Below, piece by piece: positions 18,096 through 25,751 of a stretch of DNA of 46,279 bases; position 1 is the stretch's first letter; every line of letters starts with the position of its first letter. The stretch spans positions 1-46,279 of the forward strand of contig JAAYCB010000153.1 in assembly GCA_012744395.1 (NCBI GenBank). The letters are read 5' to 3'. The stretch is from Pirellulaceae bacterium (GTDB taxonomy: Bacteria; Planctomycetota; Planctomycetia; Pirellulales; Thermoguttaceae). A program made the position numbers and the translations under genes. The notes beneath the pieces were generated by a model. The model was not told the DNA's origin, made no database searches, and saw only the letters and a program-made list of their open reading frames with translations.

Positions 18096-18713
18096 GACGT
18101 GATTGGAACCTGGGCTGTCGTGACGCGGAACCGCCGCGGCGCACCGGGAAACGAGTGTCTCGAGGCGAAGGGGGAAGAACAAGACTGCTGTTGGCGCAGT
18201 CTCTTGAACAATGCCTTCTGCCAAGAGCCGCCACCAAGCCTACTGGACGCGAGGTGCCATCCAGACTCTCGCGCAGGTAGCGCCGGCGCTGGACCCAGGA
18301 GGATGCTGGGTTGCCTCTCCACGGGCTAACGCCATGTTAACGAACCGCTAACTCGGCGACCAGGGGCAAAGGCGGTCCCAGATGGCAAGATGTTGATAGG
18401 CAACCACTTACGGTGACAATTCCAGCGGAGGGAGACAACCGATCCGGCATCCCCCTCCCCGGTCGTGTCTGGCTCTGCAACCCTCGCGAGAGCGGCCTGA
18501 ACGCATCGCCGCGGCCAGTCGCAACGCATGCGTTCCGGTGGCCGGGGAAGCCTCAACGCGGCGCGAACCGGGGCTCGGTCCGGCAGTCTCCGACGGACGG
18601 GTCTCTTTCCAGCGCCTCGTCGAACGGCTAATCTATGGGCAGTCCGATGGTGCGGGAAAGCCGGTTCTCGCGCTGAGTGAAGACGCCTTCAACGACCAGG
18701 AGATAGCCCAACC
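18096..18713. other. Divergent intergenic region, 618 bp
   Basis: This region lies between the phosphate transporter (minus) and the ThuA-like gene (plus). It holds the three GTTARC repeats described separately and, at the right end, the ribosome site AGGAG (18698-18702) of the ThuA-like gene. Open frames inside it are short and compositionally unlike the neighbouring genes. No RNA gene was recognised. Confidence 0.5.
18325..18352 (-). promoter_or_regulatory. Pho-box-like triple direct repeat upstream of the phosphate transporter
   Basis: Read on the minus strand, GTTAGC, GTTAAC and GTTAGC occur at exactly 11-bp intervals (18347-18352, 18336-18341, 18325-18330), each followed by a 5-bp spacer. 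Response regulators of the PhoB/PhoP/SphR type bind direct repeats with 11-bp periodicity in other phyla. The position, about 230 bp before the start of a phosphate transporter, fits phosphate-starvation control. No strong -10 was seen immediately downstream. Confidence 0.5.
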
Positions 18714-19727
18714 GTGAGAACTCAGACGACTTGGCGAACCATCAGCTCGCTGGCACTGTTGATCTACGCCACCGCGGTCAACGCCGCCGACCCGTGGGTG
18801 GTCTTCCCTGGAGGCGACGGCCCGGGCAAGGGAAAGCACATCGTGCTGATTGCCGGCGACGAGGAATACCGCTCGGAAGAGGCCATGCCGATGCTCGGCA
18901 AACTCCTCTCCGTGCGGCACGGATTCAAGTGTACGGTCCTGTTCTCGATCAATCCGCAGGACGGGACCATCGACCCGGTCAATCAGAAGAACATCCCCGG
19001 GCTGGAGAACCTCCAGACCGCCGATCTGATGATCATTGCGACCCGATTCCGCGAACTGCCCGACGAGCAGATGCAGCACGTCGACCGCTACGTGCACTCC
19101 GGCAAACCGATCATCGGATTGCGGACGGCGACGCACGCCTTCAAGTTCGAGGCCAACTCAACCAGCCGCTACAAACACTATCATTTCCGCAGCACCGAGT
19201 GGCCGGGCGGATTCGGCCAGCAGATCCTCGGCGAGACCTGGGTCAACCACCACGGCCATCACAAGGTCGAGAGCACCCGCGGGGTGATCAATCCGGCACA
19301 GAAGAACAACCCGATCCTCAAGGGAGTGGAGGATGTCTGGGGGCCAACGGACGTCTACACGGTGGCGAACCTCCCCGAGACGGCCACGGTGCTGCTTTAC
19401 GGGCAGGTGCTCGCCGGGATGAAGCCGAGCGACCCGCCGCTGGAGGGGAAGAAGAACGACCCGATGATGCCGCTGGCCTGGACCAGGACGTTCACGGGCC
19501 GCTCGGGCAAACCCTCCAAAGTGTTCTGCACGACGATGGGGGCATCGGTCGACCTGGCGTGCGAGGATCTGCGCCGCTTGATCGTCAACGCCACCTACTG
19601 GGCCGTCGATTTGGAGGACAAGCTTTCCGCCTGCGCCGATGCCGAGACCGTCGGTGATTTCAAGCCGACATTCTACGGTTTCGGGCAGTTCCAGCCGCAC
19701 GTCAAGCCGTCGGACCATGCCCTTTAG
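18714..19727 (+). CDS. Secreted ThuA-like domain protein
   Basis: 337 residues from a GTG with AGGAG 11 nt upstream. A Sec signal peptide (TISSLALLIYATAVNAADP, about residues 9-27) is followed by a ThuA-like, glutamine-amidotransferase-fold domain: HIVLIAGDEEYRSEEAMPML, DLMIIATRFRELPDEQM, HVDRYVHSGKPIIGLRTATH, then a His-rich segment (GETWVNHHGHHKVEST). ThuA was first linked to trehalose/disaccharide use in rhizobia. In planctomycetes such exported proteins are numerous and their substrates unknown. Its TAG stop overlaps the TAA stop of the convergent coaB gene. Confidence 0.85.
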   Translation: MRTQTTWRTISSLALLIYATAVNAADPWVVFPGGDGPGKGKHIVLIAGDEEYRSEEAMPMLGKLLSVRHGFKCTVLFSINPQDGTIDPVNQKNIPGLENLQTADLMIIATRFRELPDEQMQHVDRYVHSGKPIIGLRTATHAFKFEANSTSRYKHYHFRSTEWPGGFGQQILGETWVNHHGHHKVESTRGVINPAQKNNPILKGVEDVWGPTDVYTVANLPETATVLLYGQVLAGMKPSDPPLEGKKNDPMMPLAWTRTFTGRSGKPSKVFCTTMGASVDLACEDLRRLIVNATYWAVDLEDKLSACADAETVGDFKPTFYGFGQFQPHVKPSDHAL

Positions 19728-20353
19728 GGACCGCAGATCAGCCGCTGGTGGACAACTCGGAGAATCCCTTCGGCGACCGTGCGCTTCGAGCCCGACAAGG
19801 CCGCCAGGATTTTGCCGCGGCGGTCGATGATTTCAATCTCGGTCTGGCTGGTTTGGATCGCCCCGGGGCCGTTGAGCACAATCAGGTCGGCGCTCTTGCG
19901 TTCCAGCTTTTGCAGGGCCCGCATCCGCTGGTCCTGGGTCTCCAGGGCGAAGGCGACGATCCACTGGTGCTCCTTGATCGCACCGCAGAGGGCGACGACA
20001 TCGGGAGTCTCGACCAGGTGCAGCTTCAGCGCGCCGCCGGTCTTCGCCAGCTTGTGCGGGGCGACGCGGATCGGGCGGTAGTCGCAGGGCGCGGCCGCGC
20101 CGATCAAGCCATCGCAGGTCGGGAACGCATCGAGACAGGCCTCGAGCATCTCTTCGGTCGAGATCACCGGCACGACCTCGACGGCCGCCGGATAGGCCAC
20201 GTCGACCGGCCCGCTGACGACCAGCGCCTCGTGCCCCGCTGCCAGGCAAGCCTCCGCCAGGGCGCTGCCCATCCGGCCGCTGGAAGCATTGGTCAGGTAG
20301 CGGACCGGATCGAGGTACTGCCGAGTCGGGCCTGAAGTGATGAGAATCCGCAT
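19724..20353 (-). CDS. coaB: Phosphopantothenate-cysteine ligase (CoaB domain as a separate gene)
   Basis: 209 residues from the ATG at 20353. It activates 4'-phosphopantothenate with a nucleotide triphosphate and ligates cysteine in coenzyme A synthesis. The family's opening signature is intact (ILITSGPTRQYLDPVRYLTN, then ASSGRMG), as are the AAAPCDYRP segment, the Lys-rich loop (HKLAKTGGALKLHL) and VAFALETQD. In most bacteria this domain is fused behind the decarboxylase as CoaBC. Here it starts 77 bp after the coaC stop in another frame. The stop overlaps that of the convergent ThuA-like gene. Confidence 0.92.
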   Translation of the reverse strand: MRILITSGPTRQYLDPVRYLTNASSGRMGSALAEACLAAGHEALVVSGPVDVAYPAAVEVVPVISTEEMLEACLDAFPTCDGLIGAAAPCDYRPIRVAPHKLAKTGGALKLHLVETPDVVALCGAIKEHQWIVAFALETQDQRMRALQKLERKSADLIVLNGPGAIQTSQTEIEIIDRRGKILAALSGSKRTVAEGILRVVHQRLICGP

Positions 20354-20430
20354 GGCACGCTGCGCGTGGCGCTGTCCGGTCGAGAGGAATTGGAGATCGA
20401 GGCGATCGTCGCCCGCCTGGCGGAGGCAAC

Positions 20431-20979
20431 TCAGGACGCCGCCGGCCCCGAGGCGAGGATTTCCGCAATCACCTGGAAGATCTTGTCGGGCGCGGCCATC
20501 CGCCCTGGCCCGCGAGCCCCGCAACTCAAATAACCCTCCTCCGGTTCGATCAGGACCATGCCGTCCTCGCGGAGTTGGCGGACGTTCCGCTGGACCGCGG
20601 CCTTGGCCCACATCTTCGTGTTCATCGCCGGCGCGAGCACGACCGGACCGGCGAACGAGAGGAGCGTCGTGCTCAACAGGTCGTCGGCCAAGCCCCAGGC
20701 GGCCTTGGCGAGGAGGTTCGCCGTGGCCGGCGCCACGCAGAGGAGTTCCCCGCGATCGGCCAGTTCGATGTGCGGGTGCCCCCGTTCCGCGAACGTTTCC
20801 AGTGCTACCGGCCGCCCGGTCAAGGCCTCGAAGGTTTTCGGCCCGACCAGCCGCGTGGCCGATGCGGTCATCACGACGGAGACCCCGGCCCCAGCCTGCA
20901 CCAACCGGCTGACAAGTGCCGCTGTCTTGTAGGCGGCGATTCCACCGGTCACGCCGACAATCAGTTCGCGGCCGATCAT
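20431..20979 (-). CDS. coaC: Phosphopantothenoylcysteine decarboxylase (CoaC domain as a separate gene)
   Basis: 182 residues. This flavoprotein decarboxylates 4'-phosphopantothenoylcysteine to 4'-phosphopantetheine. It starts with the flavin-binding motif GVTGGIAAYKTAALVSRL. It has the active-site His in GHPHIELA, the FMN/substrate motif APATANLLAKAAWGLADDLL, the PAMN motif (VLAPAMNTKMW) and the catalytic Cys in YLSCGARGPGRM. The protein ends shortly after this domain, so it is a stand-alone decarboxylase. It lies between rpoZ and coaB in the order usual for rpoZ-coaBC loci, which supports the assignment. Confidence 0.93.
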   Translation of the reverse strand: MIGRELIVGVTGGIAAYKTAALVSRLVQAGAGVSVVMTASATRLVGPKTFEALTGRPVALETFAERGHPHIELADRGELLCVAPATANLLAKAAWGLADDLLSTTLLSFAGPVVLAPAMNTKMWAKAAVQRNVRQLREDGMVLIEPEEGYLSCGARGPGRMAAPDKIFQVIAEILASGPAAS

Positions 20980-21103
20980 GGCAAGGCATCCTCAATGCGG
21001 CAAGGTTCAATTCCCCATGACCAGATGGGCAAGACTGGGCCGCGCGCCGGGAGCACCGATCCGACGGAACTCGGGTCTTGAACCGCGGATTCTGGAGCGT
21101 GCC

Positions 21104-21367
21104 CTAAATGCTGTCCAGATCGAATTCCGGCAGTCCGCCCGCGGCCGCTTCCCCGCCGGTAACGCGGAGATTGTTCTCCGTGTCGAGGTAGATCTTGTCT
21201 TGCATGATCTCCTGGATGACGATCTTCATCTTGTCCTCGGTGGGCAGGTCGACCAGTGCCGGCGACCCCTGGTTGAGCGCTACCAAGCGCTTCTGGATCA
21301 GCGTCGAAAGCTTGAAGCGGCCCCCGACCTTGTTGATGACTTCTTCGTCGCGGAGTTCGTCCAACAT
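21104..21367 (-). CDS. rpoZ: RNA polymerase omega subunit
   Basis: 87 residues from the ATG at 21367. Omega chaperones assembly of the beta' subunit. The conserved core is visible as [20 protein letters not shown] followed by [10 protein letters not shown]; homologues have the pattern NRFxLxxLxxKRxxxLxxG. The gene lies between gmk and coaC, which is the canonical gmk-rpoZ-coaBC arrangement and makes the call secure despite the short length. The Ala/Gly-rich C-terminal tail ([16 protein letters not shown]) is variable in the family. Confidence 0.9.
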   Translation of the reverse strand: MLDELRDEEVINKVGGRFKLSTLIQKRLVALNQGSPALVDLPTEDKMKIVIQEIMQDKIYLDTENNLRVTGGEAAAGGLPEFDLDSI

Positions 21368-21432
21368 GAAATTCAGCCTCCCATCGGCACAACCATGGAA
21401 ACACGGCAGACCGCCCGAGTGCCCTGCTCGGA

Positions 21433-22026
21433 TCAGTCTCGCTGCGCTGCGTCCGCATAGCGCTTGAGAATATCGCAAACCTCGCCGGCGGCCCGGTCAA
21501 GGTCGTCGTTGATCACCTGGTGGCGGTATTGTCCCGCCGAGGCGAGTTCATCCCGCGCTCGGGCGAGTCGCCGCGCGACGGCCGGTTCGTCTTCCGTGCC
21601 GCGCCCGCGAAGCCTGCGCTCCAATTCGTCGATGGATCCGGGATGGACAAAGACCGAGATCGCCTCCGGGTACTTGGCCTGGACCGCCGCCGCGCCGCTC
21701 ACGTCAATCTCCAAGACTACCCATTTTCCCCGATCGAGGCTAGGGGTGACCTCGGAGTTGAGCGTGCCATACCAGTCGCCCTTGCCAAAAACCTCAAAGC
21801 ATTCGAGGAACTCGCCCCGGCCGCGGAGCTCGGCAAACGCCTGCCTGGAGAGGAAATGGTAGTCCACCCCGTTGCGTTCTCCGGGTCGCGGCGGCCTCGT
21901 GGTGGCCGAGACGCTCATCACCAGCGGCACCTCTGCCTGGCGGAGCACCCGGGCGAGGAGCGTCGACTTGCCCGCCCCCGACGGCCCCGAGACAACCACC
22001 AACTTGCCACGCGCGTTTTCGGCCAT
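21433..22026 (-). CDS. gmk: Guanylate kinase
   Basis: 197 residues from the ATG at 22026. It phosphorylates GMP/dGMP to the diphosphate. The P-loop GPSGAGKS is at residues 14-21. The GMP-binding region follows ([36 protein letters not shown]), then [12 protein letters not shown]. An alternative GTG at 22032 overlaps the stop codon of the upstream yicC-like gene; in either case the two genes are translationally adjacent and probably coupled. Length is normal. Confidence 0.96.
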   Translation of the reverse strand: MAENARGKLVVVSGPSGAGKSTLLARVLRQAEVPLVMSVSATTRPPRPGERNGVDYHFLSRQAFAELRGRGEFLECFEVFGKGDWYGTLNSEVTPSLDRGKWVVLEIDVSGAAAVQAKYPEAISVFVHPGSIDELERRLRGRGTEDEPAVARRLARARDELASAGQYRHQVINDDLDRAAGEVCDILKRYADAAQRD

Positions 22027-22028
22027 CG

Positions 22029-22913
22029 TCACTCGATGTTCTGAATCATTTCCCGGATCCGCTCCAGGGCCGCCTTGACTTCGATCACGTGGCGGGCGAT
22101 CTCCACGTCGTTGGCCTTCGAACCGATCGTGTTGCCCTCGCGGACCATCTCCTGGACCAGGAACTCCAGCTTTCTTCCCGACGATTCGGGCGCGGCCATG
22201 ATCTGGCTGAACTGGTCCAGATGGCTCCGCAGCCGAACGATCTCCTCGGATATGTCGCAGCGATCGGCGAACAGGCCGACCTCCTTGAGGACGTCGGCGG
22301 GCTCCAGCGTGGCATTCAGCTCCGCCAGAATCTTGCCGACACGCTGATTCAGGCGGTTGCGGTAGGCCTCCACGACCTGCGGGGCGCGCTGCTCGACGCT
22401 CTCCAGGGCAGAGCGAATCACCTGCAAATTCGCCGCCAGATCGGCGGCCATCGCCGTTCCCTCCTCGCGCCGCATGGCTTCCAGACCGTCGAGGGCCCGC
22501 TTCAGCGCCGCTTCGATCAGGGGCCAGTCCTCCTCGATATGTTCCACGGCCGGCGCCGTCTCGTGGACGACCCCGGGGAGCATCAGGAGTTGCAGCGGGT
22601 CGATCGGCTGGCGGCTGCCCCAGGCCTCTTGAATCGCCTGCAACTGGCGCCGGTACCCCTCCAGCACCTCCTCGCTCAAGCGATAGTCGTCCGCCGACGC
22701 CACCCGTTCAACCCGAACATTGACCTGGATCGAACCGCGCCGGATACGATCCCGCACCAGCAGTTCGATCCTTGGGTCCAAGGGACCGTACCCTTCGGTC
22801 GAACGCGTCATCAGCTTGAAGTAGCGGTTGTTGATGCAGCGCACCTCGACCGAGACGGCCAGCCGATCCCGTTGCGATTGCGACTCTCCGAACCCGGTCA
22901 TGCTCAGTAGCAC
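22029..22913 (-). CDS. YicC/YloC-family endoribonuclease-like protein
   Basis: 294 residues. The N-terminus has the diagnostic MLLSMTGFGES and the motif SVEVRCINNRYFKL. The C-terminus has ESSGRKLEFLVQEMVREGN and GSKANDVEIARHVIEVKA, both hallmarks of YicC/YloC proteins. E. coli YicC has been associated with RNA cleavage and small-RNA turnover; the exact role in planctomycetes is unknown. The stop codon abuts the gmk start, and the yicC-gmk-rpoZ order is widely conserved. Confidence 0.93.
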   Translation of the reverse strand: MLLSMTGFGESQSQRDRLAVSVEVRCINNRYFKLMTRSTEGYGPLDPRIELLVRDRIRRGSIQVNVRVERVASADDYRLSEEVLEGYRRQLQAIQEAWGSRQPIDPLQLLMLPGVVHETAPAVEHIEEDWPLIEAALKRALDGLEAMRREEGTAMAADLAANLQVIRSALESVEQRAPQVVEAYRNRLNQRVGKILAELNATLEPADVLKEVGLFADRCDISEEIVRLRSHLDQFSQIMAAPESSGRKLEFLVQEMVREGNTIGSKANDVEIARHVIEVKAALERIREMIQNIE

Positions 22914-23050
22914 GGATGTCTACTCCTGTCGCGTGCCGCAACCGATCCAAACGTGGAGAATTGCCGCTCCGCAGCCATCGCCCCTCGGCAATCGACAACA
23001 ACCACGCACCACCCCTTTCCCGTAAGCCGCGAACCGCCACGGGCAAGCGG

Positions 23051-23407
23051 TCACTTCGCCGGCGCCTCGCCGGCCGGGGCGGCGGGAGCAGCGGGGGGAC
23101 CGCCAGCCGGAGGACCGGCGTCTTGGCTGGGCGCCGCCGGCAGCTGGGTCGGCGCGGCCACATCCAGCTTGCCCGCCCTGTGCCGCAGGGCGCCCACGCT
23201 CACGACGCAGAGGAGAATCCAGAATGTCGCCACCCCGATCGTGATCCTGGTAAATGTGTCGCCCGCCTTCGTACCGAAGGCACTCTGGCCGCCCATGCCC
23301 CCGAGAGCGCCGGCCAGACCGCCCCCCTTCCCCCGCTGGACCAGCACCAGCAGGATCAGAACGACGGCTGCCACGAACAGCACCACCATCAGCAACGTGT
23401 TCCACAT
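23051..23407 (-). CDS. secG: Preprotein translocase subunit SecG
   Basis: 118 residues. SecG supports SecA cycling at the SecYEG channel. Two membrane helices are visible ([20 protein letters not shown], residues 3-22, and about 52-72). Between them is the characteristic cytoplasmic loop [20 protein letters not shown] followed by [12 protein letters not shown]. The C-terminal extension is Pro/Ala/Gly-rich, as in many high-GC SecG proteins. It follows tpiA by 25 bp on the same strand, a frequently conserved pair. Confidence 0.93.
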   Translation of the reverse strand: MWNTLLMVVLFVAAVVLILLVLVQRGKGGGLAGALGGMGGQSAFGTKAGDTFTRITIGVATFWILLCVVSVGALRHRAGKLDVAAPTQLPAAPSQDAGPPAGGPPAAPAAPAGEAPAK

Positions 23408-23432
23408 GGATCATCCCACCTTCAATCGATGG

Positions 23433-24191
23433 CTAGTTCTTCGCGCCCGCGATGATGCCCAAAAACGGCTCGGCTTCGAGACTCGCTCCGCCGACCAGCG
23501 CGCCGTCGATGTTCGGCTGGGCCAGCAACTCGGCCGCGTTGTCGGGCTTCACGCTGCCGCCGTATTGAATCCGCACGGCTTCGGCAACCTGTTTATTGTA
23601 ACGGCTTTCGAGCAATTGGCGAAGGCCGAGATGGACCTCCTCGGCCTGCTGCGGCGTGGCCACTTCTCCGGTGCCGATCGCCCACACCGGTTCGTAGGCG
23701 ATCACCGCGCGGGTCATCTGCTCCGCCGTGAGGCCCGAGAGCGAGCCGTCGAATTGGCGCCGCACCACGTCGTGCGTGCGGCCCGCCTTGCGCTCCGATA
23801 GCAGTTCGCCCACGCACACAATCGGCGTCAAGTCCGCCGCCAAAGCAGCCTCGACCTTCTTGTTCACCTCCTCACTCGACTCGCCGAGGATATTGCGGCG
23901 TTCGCTGTGGCCGAGGATCACGTAGCGGCAGCCCACGTCCTTGAGCATCGCCGGACTCAGCTCGCCGGTGAACGCACCCTTGGGCTCATGGTAGACGTTC
24001 TGGGCACCGACCCCCAGGATCGACCCCGACGCGGCCTGGCAAACGGCATGCAGATAGACACTCGGCGGGCAGACAGCGACCTCCACGCCGTCGACTCCCG
24101 ATAGCCCCTCGATCAGTTTCTCGACGAGGCTGACGGATGAGGCCAGGTTCAGATTCATCTTCCAGTTGCCGGCAATAAACGGGCGTCGCAT
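23433..24191 (-). CDS. tpiA: Triosephosphate isomerase
   Basis: 252 residues from the ATG at 24191, which places the conserved NWKMN right at the N-terminus (an upstream in-frame start would add six residues). Catalytic residues are all present: Asn9 and Lys11, His95 in VILGHSERR, Glu167 in AYEPVWAIGTG. Phosphate-binding YGGSVKPDN is near the C-terminus. It interconverts dihydroxyacetone phosphate and glyceraldehyde 3-phosphate. It appears to head the tpiA-secG unit. Confidence 0.97.
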   Translation of the reverse strand: MRRPFIAGNWKMNLNLASSVSLVEKLIEGLSGVDGVEVAVCPPSVYLHAVCQAASGSILGVGAQNVYHEPKGAFTGELSPAMLKDVGCRYVILGHSERRNILGESSEEVNKKVEAALAADLTPIVCVGELLSERKAGRTHDVVRRQFDGSLSGLTAEQMTRAVIAYEPVWAIGTGEVATPQQAEEVHLGLRQLLESRYNKQVAEAVRIQYGGSVKPDNAAELLAQPNIDGALVGGASLEAEPFLGIIAGAKN

Positions 24192-24454
24192 CGTAGGCAC
24201 CGCTCCCACCTTGTCTTGGGGTTCTTCTCACCGAGTCAAACCAAGTATCTTCCCCCAAACAATCGGGCAGAACAAGGGGGGACGGCATTTCCCCGGCGTG
24301 CGGCCCACCCACCCCGTTTGAGCCGCAAAATGGCCGCCAGAAGCCCCCTGCGGCGGCCAGTCCTTGCGGGGATAGATCGGTCGCGAGAGCGGGATTTCTG
24401 TGGAAAACAGACGCCGTTTCAGACGCCATCGCGGCTCCGCTGCGGGCGTGAAAC

Positions 24455-24478
24455 CGAGTGATTCCGCGGAATCACTCG
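24455..24478. repeat. Perfect 24-nt palindrome
   Basis: The half-site CGAGTGATTCCG is followed directly by its exact reverse complement. The palindrome could be a dimeric-regulator operator, or form a 10-11-bp RNA stem with almost no loop. It lies 187 bp downstream of the exported protein's stop codon and 264 bp upstream of tpiA, with no T-run after it on either strand, so an intrinsic terminator is unlikely. Confidence 0.8.
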
Positions 24479-24542
24479 AAATTCAAGGCCCCAGGTCCAG
24501 GAGTCTCGCACTCAAGGACCGAGTCGTGCCCGCGGCTGGCCG

Positions 24543-24624
24543 TTTTGGGCCCATTGGGGGCTGTTTTGATCCCATTGGGGCTCTTTTGGGCCCATTGGGG
24601 CCTGTTGGCGCAGTTGGGGCTGGG
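24543..24624 (+). repeat. Four imperfect 20-21-nt tandem copies
   Basis: The unit reads TTTTGGGCCCATTGGGG plus 3-4 variable bases. Copies start at 24543, 24564, 24584 and, strongly diverged, at 24605. Two units contain GGGCCC and one has GATCCC in its place. It is non-coding on both strands as far as can be judged. Confidence 0.85.
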
Positions 24625-24664
24625 AATGGCGGCGCCTTGGCAAGAGAAACGTCCCAGACGCGGG

Positions 24665-25090
24665 TCAGCGGGTCGCCAGCGCCGTCTCGGCTTGCCGATC
24701 GTCCGGAACCACAAAGGGATTGACTATCCGGAGCGGCGCGACGGCCGTCTTCAGGGATTCCACCTCTTGTTTCGCCGGCTTGGGAACGAATTTGTTCTCA
24801 ATCGTCAGCGGTTCCGGTTCGGCGGCTTCCGGAGTGGTGACGTACGGGGGATAGGCCCACGGGCCGTAGCCATAGGCACGGGGGACCGGCGTGCTGTAAT
24901 AGACGGGGGGGTGGAGGGCAAAGTACGGGGGCGTGGGCACCGCGCCCACACTATACAGGGGAGTCAGATCGGCTGAATAGGGGTAAGACCAATAGTGGCA
25001 GCCGATTCCCTGAGCCCCGGCCGAGTTGGCGGTGGAAAGCAGTGCAATGGCGACAGCGGCGGCAAGCAGGGTGCTGAGTCTGTTGATCAT
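24665..25090 (-). CDS. Small exported Tyr/Pro-rich protein
   Basis: 141 residues from the ATG at 25090, which has AGGAG about 9 nt upstream. A clear signal peptide (LSTLLAAAVAIALLSTANSA, about residues 5-24, cleavage after GAQ) is followed by a Tyr/Pro/Gly-rich stretch (YYSTPVPRAYGYGPWAYPPY) and a short acidic/basic tail. The composition suggests a surface or matrix-type structural protein rather than an enzyme. No family recognised. A longer in-frame start at 25201 would put a second hydrophobic stretch before the signal and is less likely. Confidence 0.7.
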   Translation of the reverse strand: MINRLSTLLAAAVAIALLSTANSAGAQGIGCHYWSYPYSADLTPLYSVGAVPTPPYFALHPPVYYSTPVPRAYGYGPWAYPPYVTTPEAAEPEPLTIENKFVPKPAKQEVESLKTAVAPLRIVNPFVVPDDRQAETALATR

Positions 25091-25380
25091 TGGGAGTCGC
25101 TCCTGGATGTGCGGCGAACAGCGCGGGCCAGAAAAAGCACGAAAACGGTCCACAATATCCAGGCTAACCAAGAAGGCACACGCTGCAATGAAAAAAAGCA
25201 AGAAATTATCGCCTGTTTATCTAATCCGAGAGGGCGACCATCGATCCGCCACCCGGCCGACGCACCGCGCGGCCCGATTCCAGCCGGTCCGGAGCGGCTC
25301 CGGGCAAGGTTCGAAACCCAAGGCTCAAATCCCCAGGAAGCGGTGCTCTCGATCAGAGGCCCGGTCTTTCCCACGTCTGG

Positions 25381-25611
25381 TCATTGGGAAGTGGGCCTTG
25401 AACCTTGCTCGGGAGTCTCGTCCGTCGTCTCCCCGGTCTCCTCGTCCGCCTCGTACCGTGGTTTGGGGAGCGGATACGGCTCGCCAAAGCCCGGCAACTG
25501 CTCGACTGTTGTCTGAATCTGCCCAAGGTTTTCCTGATTCAGTTCGGGACCACAGCCAGCAGTTGCGACGGTCAAAACAAGCAGGATCACCCCATGAATC
25601 GCTCGTCGCAT
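25381..25611 (-). CDS. Small lipoprotein of unknown function
   Basis: 76 residues from the ATG at 25611. The sequence MRRAIHGVILLVLTVATAGC is a short lipoprotein signal ending in a lipobox-like TAGC, after which the mature protein GPELNQENLGQIQTTVEQLP is acidic, with a Glu/Thr-rich tail. No domain recognised. It would be anchored in a membrane by its N-terminal Cys. The gene is divergent from queG, 140 bp away. A longer in-frame start (25716) lacks signal character upstream. Confidence 0.6.
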   Translation of the reverse strand: MRRAIHGVILLVLTVATAGCGPELNQENLGQIQTTVEQLPGFGEPYPLPKPRYEADEETGETTDETPEQGSRPTSQ

Positions 25612-25751
25612 CGACAGGAATCTCCGCAGAATCTTCGTTGCGCCTCTTGGGAATACCCGTGTGAATCGGATAGACAGGACCATTCTAACCTGACAAGCTG
25701 GCGTGTGACGAGCCACTGCGCGTTGTCCTGCATAGTTTTCTCGACGAAATC

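Larger units (their letters stand above)
24192..24664. other. Intergenic region with palindrome and tandem repeat, 473 bp
   Basis: It separates tpiA from the small Tyr/Pro-rich exported protein, both on the minus strand. It contains a perfect 24-nt palindrome (24455-24478) and a 20-21-nt tandem repeat (24543-24624), listed separately. No open frame here has coding character. The tpiA promoter should lie next to 24191, but no clear consensus was found. Confidence 0.6.

Noticed and set aside
20354..20430. Frameshifted CoaBC pseudogene instead of two genes
   Set aside because: Both proteins are complete domains with proper ends, and coaB has its own ATG exactly at the family start, so degradation is not indicated; resequencing would settle it.
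25188..25290. Plus-strand ATG followed by MKKSKKLSPVYLIREGD, resembling a small basic protein
   Set aside because: The reading frame becomes Arg/Pro/Ser-rich and antisense to the lipoprotein gene, with no ribosome site. The A-rich stretch more likely belongs to the promoter region of the minus-strand exported protein.
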